Source: Punica granatum (taxonomy: Eukaryota; Streptophyta; Magnoliopsida; Myrtales; Lythraceae). From it: DNA of 64,000 bases. The position numbers and the translations under genes are program-made. The DNA is taken from assembly GCF_007655135.1 (NCBI RefSeq), contig NC_045134.1, forward strand, positions 5,476,982 to 5,540,981. Direction: 5' to 3'. Below, in pieces: positions 33,830 to 45,809 of this stretch; within the stretch, counting starts at the first letter, position 1, and every line of letters begins with the position of its first letter. The notes under the pieces are model-generated. The model had not been told where the DNA came from and did no database searches. It was given only the letters and a program-made list of their open reading frames with translations.

Positions 33830-35420
33830 ATAAATAGGAATTTTTAACGTGACTTTGTGTCATGTTAACTCACTGTATGAGAGTTGAAGAATGAGATAGT
33901 GAATGTGGGACCTACGTGAATCTTACGGTCTATACACAGAATTATCATGACGTAAAGTAACGATAAAAACGCCATAAATAAATAATATCGGGAAGTGCAC
34001 TGCACTTTCCTTTTCTTCGATGATTGATTGAAAAAGAATTCAATCAGTTTTTCTTTCCCGTTTGTACTGTTTCATATCCGAAAGTACGAATTTTTTTTAC
34101 TTAAATCATGGATTCTCCGGCATTATTTTAACTTGTTAAAACGTGTGGTACTTCAATTTATTTATGCTATATTTCGAAAAAAAATTCAAATAATCGACCA
34201 CAAGCTCATACCTGTATCATGTCACTTTATACGCAAATGTAAACGACAGTACACACACAGTCAGTTATCTAAAAAGTCCATGAACCAGAGCACGACACAA
34301 ACGAATTAGAGTACGATATGCAAAAAAAAAAAGAATAACTGGAGGGTCATGACTGTACTGAAAAAATTTCCATCGAGTGTACGATAGATCTCGACTAATC
34401 TAAATTTGAGTTGAATGCTTGTTGAGAGTAAAATATTCCTAATTGTGAATTTTCTCTACTTAACAATACTTGAATATGAGACTTTATTTTTAAGGAAAAC
34501 AAGCGTCGAGTCATTTGAACCAACTCGTTATAAATTTTCAATATGCTATTGCTTCACTATTGTATTACAAAATTTTTGAGATGTCCCTAAATTTTGTTGT
34601 CTTCAAACTGATTCTTGCTCAAATGTCATACCTTAATAATAAGTATTTTTAGTGAGTTTGGAACCACTAATTCATCCGCTCACACACAATGTTGCTTTTC
34701 AACTACCCTACTCTTTGGAGTATAATCTTTCTACCAATCACAAATTCATGTAATTGACCATTAAGTACATCATCTTCTGTAATACGCAACACGACGACAT
34801 GGGTCGGCATTGCTAGCTTTAGCGGGCCCGTCTATCCGATCAAATAGGGATTGCTCCTATTTGCTGAGGTACGCCGGCAATGATAGACTTGCCCCGAGCC
34901 AAGAGAACATATTGGAGGTCATTCTAATTGGGTTACATTCAATTCTTAAAGATGAAAAATTGAACTGAATTAAAAATTTTCGAGAAACCTCTTACGACGT
35001 CAAACCAAATTTAAACCGAACTGAATTTCTGTCTGATTTTAATCAACCTTCAAGTTCGAACCGAATAATGGGAACCCATATGCATTGCCAAAAACACAAG
35101 GCAAATGCAAATCAAAGCAACACCTTCACCAAACAAACAAAGAGGGTTGTCCCGAACAAGAATAATCACAAATACTAATCGATAAACGCGAACGCCTTAT
35201 GTCAAAATGAATTTACGGCAATCAACAGTTGTGTCGTTTCAACACAGGTATATGGTGTTAGACCTAGACCCAGTCGGGGAAGAAGTAGCCCGCGATAGCG
35301 GGGTTACAGGCACATCGAACCGTCGGGTAAACTTCTAGAAGCCTCTCGGCATCAGCTGATGAAATAAAAATTTTAAATTTTTTTTAAAAAAAAAAAAAAA
35401 GAGCAAAGAGAGTATCTACT
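33830..35420. other. Intergenic region between ERF and CPN20 genes
   Basis: It is AT-rich. It contains one SINE-like copy (34,384-34,530) and a poly-A stretch at 35,383-35,400. No gene is visible. Confidence 0.5.
34384..34530 (-). mobile_element. SINE-like repeat (unit 1), minus strand, diverged
   Basis: On the minus strand it shows GAGTTGGTTCAAATGACTCG, a CATATTCAAG B-box-like block, GAGAAAATTCACAATTAGGA and GATTAGTCGAGATC, colinear with the copy at 32,345-32,499. Confidence 0.5.
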
Positions 35421-35431
35421 CTGGGCCAGTC

Positions 35432-35485
35432 TAGGGTTTTATCTTCAGACATTTTAAAACACTCTCTCTCTCTCTCTCTCTCTGC
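35432..35485 (+). promoter_or_regulatory. Telo-box and (CT)n leader element of CPN20
   Basis: TAGGGTTT (complement of a telo-box) at 35,432-35,439 is followed by a (CT)n tract at 35,462-35,485. Both are common near plant transcription start sites. A probable 5' UTR intron then runs from 35,551 (AAG|GTACTG) to the ACAG before 35,780. Confidence 0.45.
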
Positions 35486-35780
35486 TTCCCCGAAGCATCA
35501 AAGCGAGTCCTTATCTTCAAGCTTAGTATCTAAATCTTCTCCGTTCAAAAAGGTACTGATAACTGTCAATTTTCATTGAATTTGGCTGCCCCATCGGTCC
35601 CTGAATTCCGCTATGTAGCTTGAAAGCTTCAGTTCCACTGTTCAGTTGATTGGGAGCCTGAGTCGAATTGAGCTGTATGATGTTTGGTTTTGTCAAATTC
35701 GCTTAAAGTAGTGATTTTTCTTTCTCCCTTTCTTGTGTCTTGCGATTGAAATTTGAATTTTTGTGCGATCGACGACAGAA

Positions 35781-37452
35781 ATGGCGGCAACTCAGCTCAC
35801 TGCACCGTCAATATCAGCTAGGAATCTGCCCTCCTTTGAAGGGTTTAGGCCTTCGACTGTGAAGTTTGCTTCAGTGGGACCACTGAATGTGGGGTCCCTG
35901 TCCCGGAGGTCGTTCCGAGGGCTCGTTGTAAAAGCAGCCACTGTGGTTGCTCCGAAGGTACACTGTTCTGTTTTTTCGTGGTATTTGTTCTTTGGAGCTT
36001 ACCTTCTTATGATAAGGCATTGGTTTATGGCCTAATATGGGGGATTTGGTTTCTCATGTGTGGAAGAGATGGGCTCGAGTTGGTGCCTAACGCATTGCTT
36101 TTTCAAGACCCATGTGTTATTTTGATTGGTTCATTTGGGTAAAATGAATGATGTTGAATGCTGGGAAATACTACGATATTACTTAAGTTTAGAGCGTGGT
36201 TTTGGCAAGATTGATGTTGTTTGCTTGTTGATTCTTTTCAATTAATAATCTGAGCTAAACCATCTTTTTACAGTATACTTCAATCACACCACTGGGTGAC
36301 AGGGTTCTGGTAAAGATCAAAACTGTGGAGGAGAAGACACAGGGTGGTATTTTGCTCCCAACGACTGCTCAAACGAAGCCTCAAGGAGGAGAAGTTGTTG
36401 CAATTGGAGAGGGCAAGAAGTTAGGAAACACAAAAGTTGACATCAGTGTGAAGGTGATTCATGTTTCTCGATTATTGGTCGTCACCTGGTGAATACAAGT
36501 AATCTAATGTACCTCATCGATATAGTTATCTTGCTGACTCTAGTATGGGTTTGTTGTGCATTTTAGACTGGAACCCCAGTTGTGTATTCCAAGTATGCTG
36601 GGACTGAGTTGGCATTCAATGGTTCAAGTCATATTATCTTGAAGGAGGATGATCTTCTTGGTACTCTAGAGACTGATGATATCAAAGATCTCAAGCCCTT
36701 GAATGATAGAGTTCTAATTAAGGTACATTGTCTTGCAATGATCTGTAAATAGCTGCATGTGCAACATTATATTGGGTGACAATGGATATCCAAGTTAATG
36801 AGAAAGGAGAATTTTGAATGACTGCTTAGGTAGCATGTGTAACCAGTTGCAGATAATGAGTATATGCTTTCTTTTTGGGGTCTACTGTTGTCCTCAAGTT
36901 TTTTTTCAGTGATTTGACTGAGTTTTGCATATAATTCTAAGGATTCGATAAATGGATTGACCGCAAGAGTTTTATTTTGGTTATGCAGATAGCTGTGGCT
37001 GAGGAAAAAACTGCTGGAGGATTGTTGCTTACTGAAGCAAGCAAGGAGAAACCTTCAATTGGCACGGTAATCATATCCTCTGTAGCACATATCAGCGCTA
37101 GAAATATTTAAATACAAGCTCACTGGTAAAAATAGGAAGTCTTGTTTTTAGCAGAGGACGGAATTTTTTTTCCAATCTGGCAATTCGTAGAAAACAGAAA
37201 ATTGGAAAGGCTTTACATGACCGGACAAAATTCTTCCAAAATGGGATGATTAAACTCATGTCATGTATGATGGAACAGATTATCGCAGTCGGTCCAGGCT
37301 CTCTCGATCAAGAAGGGAAAAGGACTCCGTTGCCAGTCTCCTCCGGTGACTCTGTGATGTACTCCAAGTATGCTGGTACTGACTTAAAGGGAAGTGAGGG
37401 TTCTGACTATATTGTCCTGAGGGTTTCTGATGTAATTGCAGTGCTCTCCTAA
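35781..37452 (+). CDS. CPN20: Chloroplast co-chaperonin CPN20 (double GroES domain)
   Basis: Five coding exons (35781-35957, 36274-36453, 36567-36722, 36989-37066, 37279-37452) give 254 aa, the usual length of plant CPN20/CPN21. Residues 1 to about 55 are a Ser/Arg-rich plastid transit peptide. Two GroES-like domains follow in tandem: [11 protein letters not shown] to about 155 and [11 protein letters not shown] to the end. Each has its mobile loop ([10 protein letters not shown] and [10 protein letters not shown]), which docks on Cpn60. The protein caps the chloroplast Cpn60 chaperonin and supports folding of stromal proteins such as Rubisco subunits. It also activates FeSOD in Arabidopsis. 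The gene is convergent with the ARF gene; their stop codons are about 0.8 kb apart. Confidence 0.96.
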
Positions 37453-38244
37453 TTTGCCTCTTGTCTACAATTAGAGAATGTACCAGGAAAATTCTTGAAA
37501 CTGGATCTTTGATCTATTTCAGTTTTGATGATGAATTGCAAGAAAACATTGGAACAATTAGACAAGGTCATGGGTTTGAATACGACTGGAAACAAGCACA
37601 CACGTGTTTATGAGCATGTCAGACGATTAGAACATAGTGTCCTACCTGTTTAAATCCGGCATTCTGCATCTTGCTTGTTTGAATTGGAAGTTATGGTGGG
37701 TTATAGTCAAATCGGTGGAATGGTTTTAATCCAAAGCTCTGAGCAAAAGTATAGAGCGAGGAAATGCAGAGCTCTGAGCAAAAGTATCGAGCGAGGAAAT
37801 GCAAACACAACTTTCTCGAGTAGATGCAAATTGAAATGGCAAAAAAATAATCAACATGTTATACTTTCGCTTCCAAAGAGGTGATAACTACAGTTGCTAT
37901 ATACTCTTTACAATGGTCCTCAAGCCATACGATTTACAGTGTCGACAAGAAACTGCAGAAGTCGCCCCACCCCCTCCCCCATATAATTCTGTACTACATA
38001 CCTCTACAAGCTCATTGCTTGTTCACTCGCAATCCCAATCTAGCCTCTAAGACCGCAACCTATGATCAGATCAAACAACCATGGCAAGTCAAGAATGACA
38101 GTAAATGTTAGTCAGCAGCTATAACGTTAATGGTGTGGTCTAATACCCATGAATTCAGCAAATACCCAGAAAGCCACACCGAGGTTTCATTCCGTTCCGC
38201 ATGGACAAATGGTGATGAGAACAGAGATGATGTCCTTTTTCATT
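37453..38244. other. Shared 3' region of convergent CPN20 and ARF genes
   Basis: It holds the 3' UTR of CPN20 from the left and that of the ARF from the right, and no further gene. It includes a 35-bp tandem duplication at 37,735-37,804. Confidence 0.6.
37735..37804. repeat. 35-bp direct tandem duplication
   Basis: AGCTCTGAGCAAAAGTAT begins both units (37,735 and 37,770). Each ends GAGCGAGGAAATGCA, with one internal and one terminal difference. Confidence 0.9.
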
Positions 38245-39964
38245 TTATCGATTGAAAGAAGCAGCGGAGTTGTCATCGTAGTGGTTCCTCCATGCGTTTC
38301 CACTGTCAGTGCCACTGCATGCTTGATTCGAGACGGGTAGATTGCCAAGACTGCCCTCCAAGCTCATCTGCTGCACTTCAGCAGACGAGAGTATCTTTAT
38401 GCTCTGAACATTGCTGACAAACTCCCTGCAATATAAAATCAGGACATGGGTCAAAGGTTGTAATGGGCAAAAGATACTCCTATGCTCATTCATCTAAAAA
38501 TAAAATTTTTAAAATATCTCAAACTTTGGCCTGTTTTTCCACAGCAAAATTGCTGTCTTAAATGCCTGGGGACTTCGGATTCTAAATGTTCCTTCTGCAA
38601 ATTCATCAACTCATAAGTTCATCAAGAGAGAGAAGCAGGAGACTTACTCCCAAGGATCGTCACCGACAAGCAGCATATCATTTTCGCGATCCATATAAAC
38701 TAGCTTCCATTCAGTCCTCTGGGGATCTTCCAACTGTCCTTCAATGCCAAACATGCGGGCCAAATCCCGCCTAAGATCTTCATAACCTCCGTAACGGGTC
38801 ACATCAATGGATCTACCCACAGATCCACGCTTTCGAACCTTCAAAAATTCAAAACCTCAGTAATTAGATAAAACTTTCCGCAACAAGATACATCACACTC
38901 TTCAAGTAGTTACACAACAGTTGATGTCCATTGTTGGTACGCCTTCATAAGATGGCACAAGCTTTAGCTTTGATTCCGTCAGTTTTTGTTCTACAGATTT
39001 CTACTTCTTGCATCTCTGATCAGTTATTGCTGTTACACCACCTTAAGTACTTAAAACTTCTAGCAACTGTTCCCTTCATAGAAGATTCATATTTGCAAAG
39101 CAAAACAATGAAGATGTTGCCTACCTTTGTGTATGTTCTCACACGTTGATTAGCCCATATCCCACCATTGAGAACCCCAGTATCATTGATGCCCACATCG
39201 TTAGAACATCCCGCCTTAAAAGGCATGTTTGGCACTCCAAAGGACTGCGGACTTATGGCAGCAGTGGAGAGCTCCGTATCTATATCTCTGGGGTTCCCAC
39301 CATAGTTCGCCAGCAAGTTCTGGAGGTCCTTCTGAGAGTCAAAGCCCCTTGATAACAATGTATCAGGTGCAAGATTATCAATGTTATTAGTAGCAAAAGG
39401 AGAACTAGTCTGAGGATTGGACTGGACATCACCATCCAACCCAAAGGTAGGGAGGGAGTAGTTCTGCTGGATTGTGCTTGCATCGAGGCAATAAGAGGTT
39501 GCTGATGAGGACACCTCCAACTGGTCTGTGAGGGCTGTTTTGTATTTTAAGCTGTCTGGTGCTTTTGAGATGGGCATTTCAGTTTTCATTCGGGCCTCGG
39601 GCTTGACCTGATGATGGTGATTGTCTTGGATCAGATGGTTGTTACTTAGCGGTTCCAGGACCGGGAACACGGCTTGTGAATTTTGCTGGTTCTTGTTGAG
39701 GAAGTTCGACGTTGGGACGTGGCAGTTGTTAGTCGAAGGTGATGTCGAGCACGATGGGGCATCATTCTCGGACAGACCAGAAAGTGGTCTGATAGTAGTG
39801 ACTGGCTTCTGCTGTGACTGTAGGAGAGGAGAAGCAGAGAGGGTGTTGCAGCTGACCTGCTGCAGCTGCTGCTGCTGAGGCAGCTGGAGCTGTTGCAGCT
39901 GCTGACTTTGAGGGAGCGACTGTGGCAGTTGAGGCTGCAGAAGAGGGCTTACAGGGGAGAACAA

Positions 39965-40009
<45 letters not shown>

Positions 40010-40154
40010 TAGCTTCTGCAAAAATTGCAGCTGAAGCTGCTGCTCAGAGAGATTGTTTTGCTGTGATAGCTGTGCAAGCTGAGGCGACAGCTGCTGCTGC
40101 TGCTGCTGCTGTGCCCGCTGAGACCAGCTCTGCTGAAGAAGTGACGAGGGCTGA

Positions 40155-40186
<32 letters not shown>

Positions 40187-40545
40187 ATGCTGTTGCTGCT
40201 GCTGCTGCTGGTGCCTCTGCAAGAGGCTTGACTGCTGTTCCATTTGAGAAGGGAACTTCGGGTCTTGGGGCAAAGAGGATGAAATCTGGACCGAACATTT
40301 GGCAGTCCCATGGGTAGTTTGGAGTGACTGAGCATTGGTCGCAAGCAATGGCTGCTGCTGTTGTTGGATCTGCGGGAACAGAGCAGGCTGCTGTGACGCT
40401 GTCTGACTTGGAATTGGGTTAGATGCAACTACACCATTATGTACAAGGGGCTGGACCATCTGCTGCTGTGACTGTTGTTGTGGCTGCTGCTGTAACTGTT
40501 GCTGAAGCTGCTGATGTTGCTGTTGTGCCTGCTGAGTGGGCTGCC

Positions 40546-40580
<35 letters not shown>

Positions 40581-43500
40581 AACAGCTGCTGCAGCTGATG
40601 CTGCTGAGACCAAGCCACATTGGGCTGCGGCAATTGGGCCAACGTGTTTGGTGGGTTAGTTTTGTTCAATTGGAAATTATTGTGATTACTCTGTGGAGGG
40701 AGAACAGGGGACTGGAAACTCAGTAATTTGGATGGGTCATCAAGACCAAAATTAGTGCCATGGAGGCCAAGGGAGGAAACGAGTGGTGGGACCAGCCCTG
40801 GTTGAGCAGCCTGGAGCTGATTGCCCTGTTGCATACTCATCCACTGTACCAGGCTCAGGCCAGGGAAAATCGAGTTTGAGCTATCTTTCATTCCAAACTC
40901 ATCTCCAATCCACGGCATGGCCCTCTTGAATGCATTCTCTATGTCAGACTCATCTTCTGCAAGTTCAAAAACGGTATACATTTATGAGCTAATGGTTTTC
41001 TTGAGCCATGCATTGTTTTGAAGAACACTTCCATTTCTTTTTTTTTTCTTTTTTCTTTTTTTTGGAAATGTGTCCAAATTCTCTTTTCTTCAATATCTTT
41101 ACGCAAAGGAGAATATCAACACTGGAAATGTAATAGAAAACTGTAACCAGCTCAATAGTTGTTCCTCTTTAGCAAATAGATTTTTTTCACTCTGTTTTTC
41201 AATTTTCATTGAAGATTAAATGAATAAAGCGCATAATCGAATTTGTATTTGCTGGGGAAAACAAATTTAAACTTTGAAGTCAAAGTTACCTGGCATCCCG
41301 GGTTGCCTAGGAAACTTGGGTCTCAAGAATGGAGGTGGGCAAATGTAGAAAGGAGTCAAAACAGGCTCAATCTCCCATATTGAAACTCGGCTAGGACGTT
41401 CACCAGCTGTAGACTCATCCCAACCCACCTAACAAGGAGCACCATCAGCATATGAACGTGGCCAGAAGAATTGGTTAAAAAGTAACTTCAGAGCTAAGAC
41501 TAGTGTAAGCACTTGCAAAAAGCTCTGTACTGATGATAAAAAAATGCAATAGCGGTATTTTCTGATATGTACCTGAAGGTTGCGCCACTGAGAGCCCTTC
41601 CATCTGACAGGATCTAGGTCACTGATTCCTGTGATCGTACCCATATATCTTCTTATCCCGGATTCTTCTGTCTCAAACATCATTCTGAATCTCATCCCAA
41701 GGGAGACTTGGTTGTAGAGGGCTTTGTTGTACTTTGCCAAGGGAACAACAAATTCTGCAGGACTAGCCCTATTGAAATAAACAACTCATTCATCAGATCA
41801 TGTTTACCCGTATACTAATAGTGAACATGCAAAACTGTAACTTGTGGTATAGGGTCAATCACTTTTACCAAAAATCTAAGGGATAAAAACTTTATGGAGA
41901 CAATTTACTGCAATAAGGGAGAGCGGTGGAATTGTACCTGGGATTGTAGAATATAGTAAAGGGACTGTTATTAGCTGCGGCATGAGCTGCTGCTGCAAGA
42001 ATCCCGATGTGCATACTGTCACTGGAAATAACCGAGGAAGACAGAGCAGGTTGCATCCTATTTGCTCGCCTTAATCCCAGTAGGAGCTGTGATTTTTCAT
42101 CTCTGCAACCACCAAGATTTCTTTTTATCGCTCAGAAACAAAGAAAATGTGAGCCCTATTACATGCAAACTTGATCTGCCTAATCTATCAAATAATAAAC
42201 AAACCTTATGAATAGAACAGAGTCGCCAGCAAAGAGCCTCTTTGTGCTAACAAACACGCTCCAACCTGTTGTCAGCAGGTGCCTTTTCGGCTGCCCTGCA
42301 AATAAATCAGCCACACAGTTTCAAATTCAGTGCCTTGACATCCCTATTGGTTTAAGGAACTGAAAACATTCAGCAAAAGCATCGACAGAATAGACGGCCC
42401 AGCAGTGACCAGATCTGCAACTATACCGCGGTAAATATGCCTGAATGTCCAAGTATTGTCATGTAAATCTCTAGCTACTATCTCCTGAGCAGGGGGCTGC
42501 ATCGAAAAATCCTACAGACAGGAAAAAAAGAATGCTGAGCACTTCGTGAGCAAGAAAAATGCACCTCAGACATCTCATAAGCTAATATTGAATTTATGAA
42601 ACTCAGCACGCACCAGAGATGGGAAAATCTTCTCAGCTGCTCGACGAGGCACAGAGAATCCACCATGAGTGCTCGTGTCACTGGCTGTGAGAGTCTTGCA
42701 GAAGAACTCTGCAGGCTGCCTGCTTTGCTTGAGGGCCATATTGGATGCTAACAGGGCTTCTTGATCGTACTGCAGAAAATAATTCTCATTTATTACTAGC
42801 CAAGAGAAAAGGAGGGAACCATATCGTTGAAGAAGATTAATGAGACTGCAAATATAAAAGCTGACCTACTTTGCTTACTGGTCGGAGGGTCATCTGAGCA
42901 TAGACTTCATCAGTTTCCAGATCAGCCTGATTCAAGGCATTAGCAAGGGTAAGATCTCCCTTTAAAAGAACAAGAAATTCTTCTATTCTCGTTATTAAAT
43001 TTTGTGTCTGAGATGAATTTCCTTGAGCTATGAAAAAAAACAATAAGATTGCTGCCAGCAAGAGGAAAGTCGAAGTAGCATACATGCAGCGTCACATTAT
43101 GAAGCATGCAAATCAACTTCGAAGGTAGATTAGGATAGCTAGGGACGCAAGTGGTCTCCTTTTGCATCGATGCTGCGACCTGAAAATTTCAGCAGTCAAG
43201 AATTTGAATAGAAAATAATAATAATCACTTTTCATTAGAAAATAGAAAATTATGGAATGATTGTAGGGTTTCGAGCGGAGAAGCTTAAATGAACCTGCTC
43301 ACTGTGGCCTTGAGGAAAATACACGACAAGGCTCCCGACTGGCGGCAAAGAAACCAGTGGGCCAGCACAAGCATGCCACAGCTCTGAATTAATAGTCTTC
43401 TTTTCCCCTGCTCTCAGCACAAATCATAGCAATATCAATAAAATAGATATTTCATTAAAATGGAAAGAATGGAAAAGTAAAGATAGTTCATTCAAAATCA

Positions 43501-44501
43501 GCAATTGTGATGTCTGACTCGCCATATCCGTACTTCAAAATACACATAACTGGCCTTTTTGTGTACTGGAAGAGCTTACAGAAAGAAAAATATAACTAAA
43601 ATTACGAATTAAAAATTACAAAAAGTCTTTTTCTTCCCTCTCATTTCTGAATGAAATCCGACTTCTTATTAACAGAATTTGATATGAAACATGGTGAAAT
43701 GGAGTCAACATATAATCTTGCTCGCCATTGTTCTGCGAGTCCATTCCACTCCCTTTATATTCCTTTGAACAAAACATGACATAACAATCATCACCCACTG
43801 AAATCCCACATGGTAAGACACGCAAATTTATCTATGCAAAAAGAGGGAAAACAGGGAAACAACTAGAACCAAACATTCAAGAAAAGAGACGCTGCAACAG
43901 ATGAGACCAAATAACACGTTGTTCAGAAGTGCTGCAACTAGTTTCGACTACGACCAAGCACCTTGCCCGGTTACAAAACTGCTGCAAGATACTATTGCAG
44001 TTATAGCTACTCCAACTGCAGATTCTGATGAACCGTTATAAACATTCAGTTCCAGCCGAAAAAAATTACAATACGTCAGTTCAATGTTTCTGAAAGCAGA
44101 GAAGACACAAGTACAAGAACGACAAACTCATCCTTAGTTTTAAAATGATGTTCTTTTGAGGTAGTCGATACAACTGGAGCTGATATCCTTTCTCAATCAA
44201 CTGTCTTTGACAAAGTTCAGATCCAAAATAACCATGAGAAGCCTCTCAAAACTCTACAAGAAGCAAAAAGATGAAGAGTTTCCTTCAAAGGAAACAGAAG
44301 AACTGAACTCATCACCCGCTTACCTTTCCTCATGACACCACAAGCTCAAGAAAATAGAGAGGGAAGACAAACAGAATTTACTCGCCGACTCCATCACACA
44401 AAACAAGAGACCTGAAGTAATAAGAGGAGAAGAAATGTGTGATTTTGGGAACACCCACCTTCTCCAGCACCTGGGCTAAAGCCATTTGAAGGAACCTTCA
44501 T
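38245..44501 (-). CDS. ARF19: Auxin response factor, Q-rich activator (ARF7/ARF19-like)
   Basis: Thirteen exons, given 5' to 3' on the minus strand: 44501-44459, 43407-43295, 43179-43084, 42926-42870, 42769-42614, 42511-42427, 42295-42205, 42102-41938, 41768-41573, 41428-41290, 40956-39125, 38838-38648 and 38425-38245. They total 3,345 nt, or 1,114 aa, with frame kept. The start [11 protein letters not shown] fits ARF7/19. Domains: B3 DNA-binding at about 126-229 ([29 protein letters not shown]); ARF/ancillary at about 251-337; a very Gln-rich middle region of about 600 residues encoded by the 1.8-kb exon; C-terminal PB1 from about 987 ([15 protein letters not shown], acidic [17 protein letters not shown]). 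It binds auxin response elements and activates genes for lateral roots and tropisms. Aux/IAA proteins repress it through PB1. Whether it is ARF7 or ARF19 is uncertain. Confidence 0.94.
39840..40615 (-). repeat. CAG/CAA (polyglutamine) repeat region in ARF exon 11
   Basis: Several runs of CTG/TTG triplets on the plus strand encode Gln tracts of about 7 to 15 residues, near 39,964-40,015, 40,090-40,110, 40,160-40,210 and 40,545-40,585. Antisense frames give spurious polyAla, polyLeu and polySer ORFs. Confidence 0.9.
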
Positions 44502-44550
44502 TGCTAGCTAAAAGACCACCACCTGCTGAAGCTTCAAACCAGTTGGGTTC

Positions 44551-44649
44551 TCAACAATTAGGCCCCAAATCTTTCACCACAAGCTGAGCTTCAACCCCAC
44601 TAACTGCAGCATCATTTACCTCCACAGCCTCAACCTCACACACCCACAT
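44551..44649 (-). other. uORF in ARF leader, 32 codons
   Basis: ATG at 44,649 opens a 32-codon frame (start MWVCEVEAVE) ending with TGA at 44,551, 50 nt before the ARF start codon. It is only relevant if the leader is unspliced here. Confidence 0.5.
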
Positions 44650-44686
44650 TGAGCAGAAAGCAATCAAAGCGGCCCCCCCTCTACCT

Positions 44687-44695
44687 CTAGCTCAT
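44687..44695 (-). other. Minimal uORF (ATG AGC TAG) in ARF leader
   Basis: A two-codon frame lies between the overlapping uORF chain and the 32-codon uORF. Its role is uncertain. Confidence 0.4.
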
Positions 44696-44714
44696 AAAAA
44701 AGGGCTATTTCAGC

Positions 44715-44811
44715 TCAAGGGCCCTTCCAAGAACCGCCTCCCACAGAAAAAGATCCCAACTTTCCGCAGCTCATGAGGCTCCAATCATGCAATAACGTCA
44801 AATCCCCACAT
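44715..44811 (-). other. Chain of three overlapping uORFs in ARF leader
   Basis: uORF1 (44,811-44,785, 8 codons), uORF2 (44,788-44,771, 5 codons) and uORF3 (44,774-44,715, 19 codons) are linked. Each stop overlaps the next start in an ATGA tetranucleotide. They lie 215-310 nt before the ARF start codon. Upstream ORFs are known to repress several ARF mRNAs and to make them depend on eIF3h and RPL24. This specific arrangement is inferred to act likewise. Confidence 0.55.
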
Positions 44812-45085
44812 GGGTGAGTGAGAGATCAATCAAGAGCTGCTGGAAGTGCCCAAAATTGGGCGCGGAGGAGAAAAAGAGAGAGAGCAAAAGGGCAGGGGAA
44901 GACAAAAAGGAGGGACCTTGGGATTTGAGAGATGGGGAAGAATATGGTGGCAGGCAGGGGGACGATCAAGGTTGGAAAGGCACTGACTTGTCGCCGAGAA
45001 ATCAGAGACCGGAAGCAAAAGGCAGGGAGAAGGCAAAGGCAGAGAAGAAGCAAAGGCAAAGACAGCGTTTCTTTTTTTTTTCCCT

Positions 45086-45096
45086 TATATATATAA
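45086..45096 (-). promoter_or_regulatory. Candidate TATA box of ARF gene
   Basis: TTATATATATAA on the minus strand is followed, in the direction of transcription, by about 250 bases of CT-rich sequence (45,060-44,815) typical of a leader. It would place the start of transcription near 45,055, with a leader of about 550 nt. Confidence 0.5.
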
Positions 45097-45142
45097 AAAA
45101 AGGGGGAAAAAGTATAAATAAATTAATAAATAAAACTCTTAT

Positions 45143-45809
45143 GGTTTTGGATAGAGTAAATTACATGTGTTTTTTATTATGGACAATTAGTTATCATGTG
45201 GTGTATTCCGTTGTTAAACGTAAAGGATTACTGTGTTAGTTTTTTTTCATTTTCAGTTCTCAATATTTAACATTTTAATCATTTTGGTTTTATATCTTTT
45301 TTCTTTTATCATTCATACCATCAACTTTTTATTTTATTTCATTTTAATCCTACAAAAAAATCGAAAGAGAATGAGGGAAGCTGTAGACCTCGATGGAGGG
45401 GTCGGAGTTGCCGATTGGCGGCCCCAACCCCGAATCAACTGGGGACTCCGATTCGGAGGTCCTAGGTCGATTCAGGTTTTGGGTCGCCAATCGACGACTC
45501 CAATCTCTCCATCGAGATCGTCGGTACCCACGGAGGATGTCGGCGACCTCGGTGGAGGGGTCCGGCAGCCTCGACTCTTTCTTCCCTTTCGATTTTCTTT
45601 ATAGGATTAAAATGAACAAAATAAAAAGTTAAGGGTAGGAATAATAAAAGAAAAATATTGAAAAACAAAATGATTAAAAAATTAGAGATTAAAGACTAAA
45701 AATATAAAAAAAAATTAATGTCATAATCTCTTATATCTAACGGAGTACACCGTAGAGGGGTTAATTGTTCCTAATAAAAATATATGATATAATTTGTTTC
45801 GATTCTAAA
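45143..45809. mobile_element. Inverted-repeat (foldback) element upstream of ARF promoter
   Basis: The first ~85 bp (GTTTTGGATAGAGTAAATTA ... GGACAATTA ... GTATTCCGTT) match the reverse complement of the last ~85 bp (TAGAATCGAAACAAATTATA ... GGAACAATTA ... GTACTCCGTT) imperfectly. The interior includes a GC-rich segment at 45,380-45,590 with palindromic GATGGAGGGGTCGG/CCTCCATCG-like parts. There is no coding capacity. It is probably a non-autonomous DNA transposon. Confidence 0.6.

Noticed and set aside
39922..40659. Plus-strand Ala-rich and Leu-rich ORFs opposite the ARF
   Set aside because: They are the antisense readings of CAG/CTG triplets in the polyglutamine exon. The minus strand gives a full ARF with clean splice joins.
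38245..44501. miR160 or tasiR-ARF target site in the ARF
   Set aside because: Those sites belong to the ARF10/16/17 and ARF2/3/4 groups. This gene is the Q-rich activator type and I saw no matching site.
44826..45059. Long minus-strand frame in the ARF leader as a uORF
   Set aside because: It begins at TTG, not ATG. Only ATG-initiated uORFs were kept.
44814..45239. Charged ORF on the plus strand upstream of the ARF
   Set aside because: It is the complement of the CT-rich ARF leader and core promoter, with no domain and low complexity.
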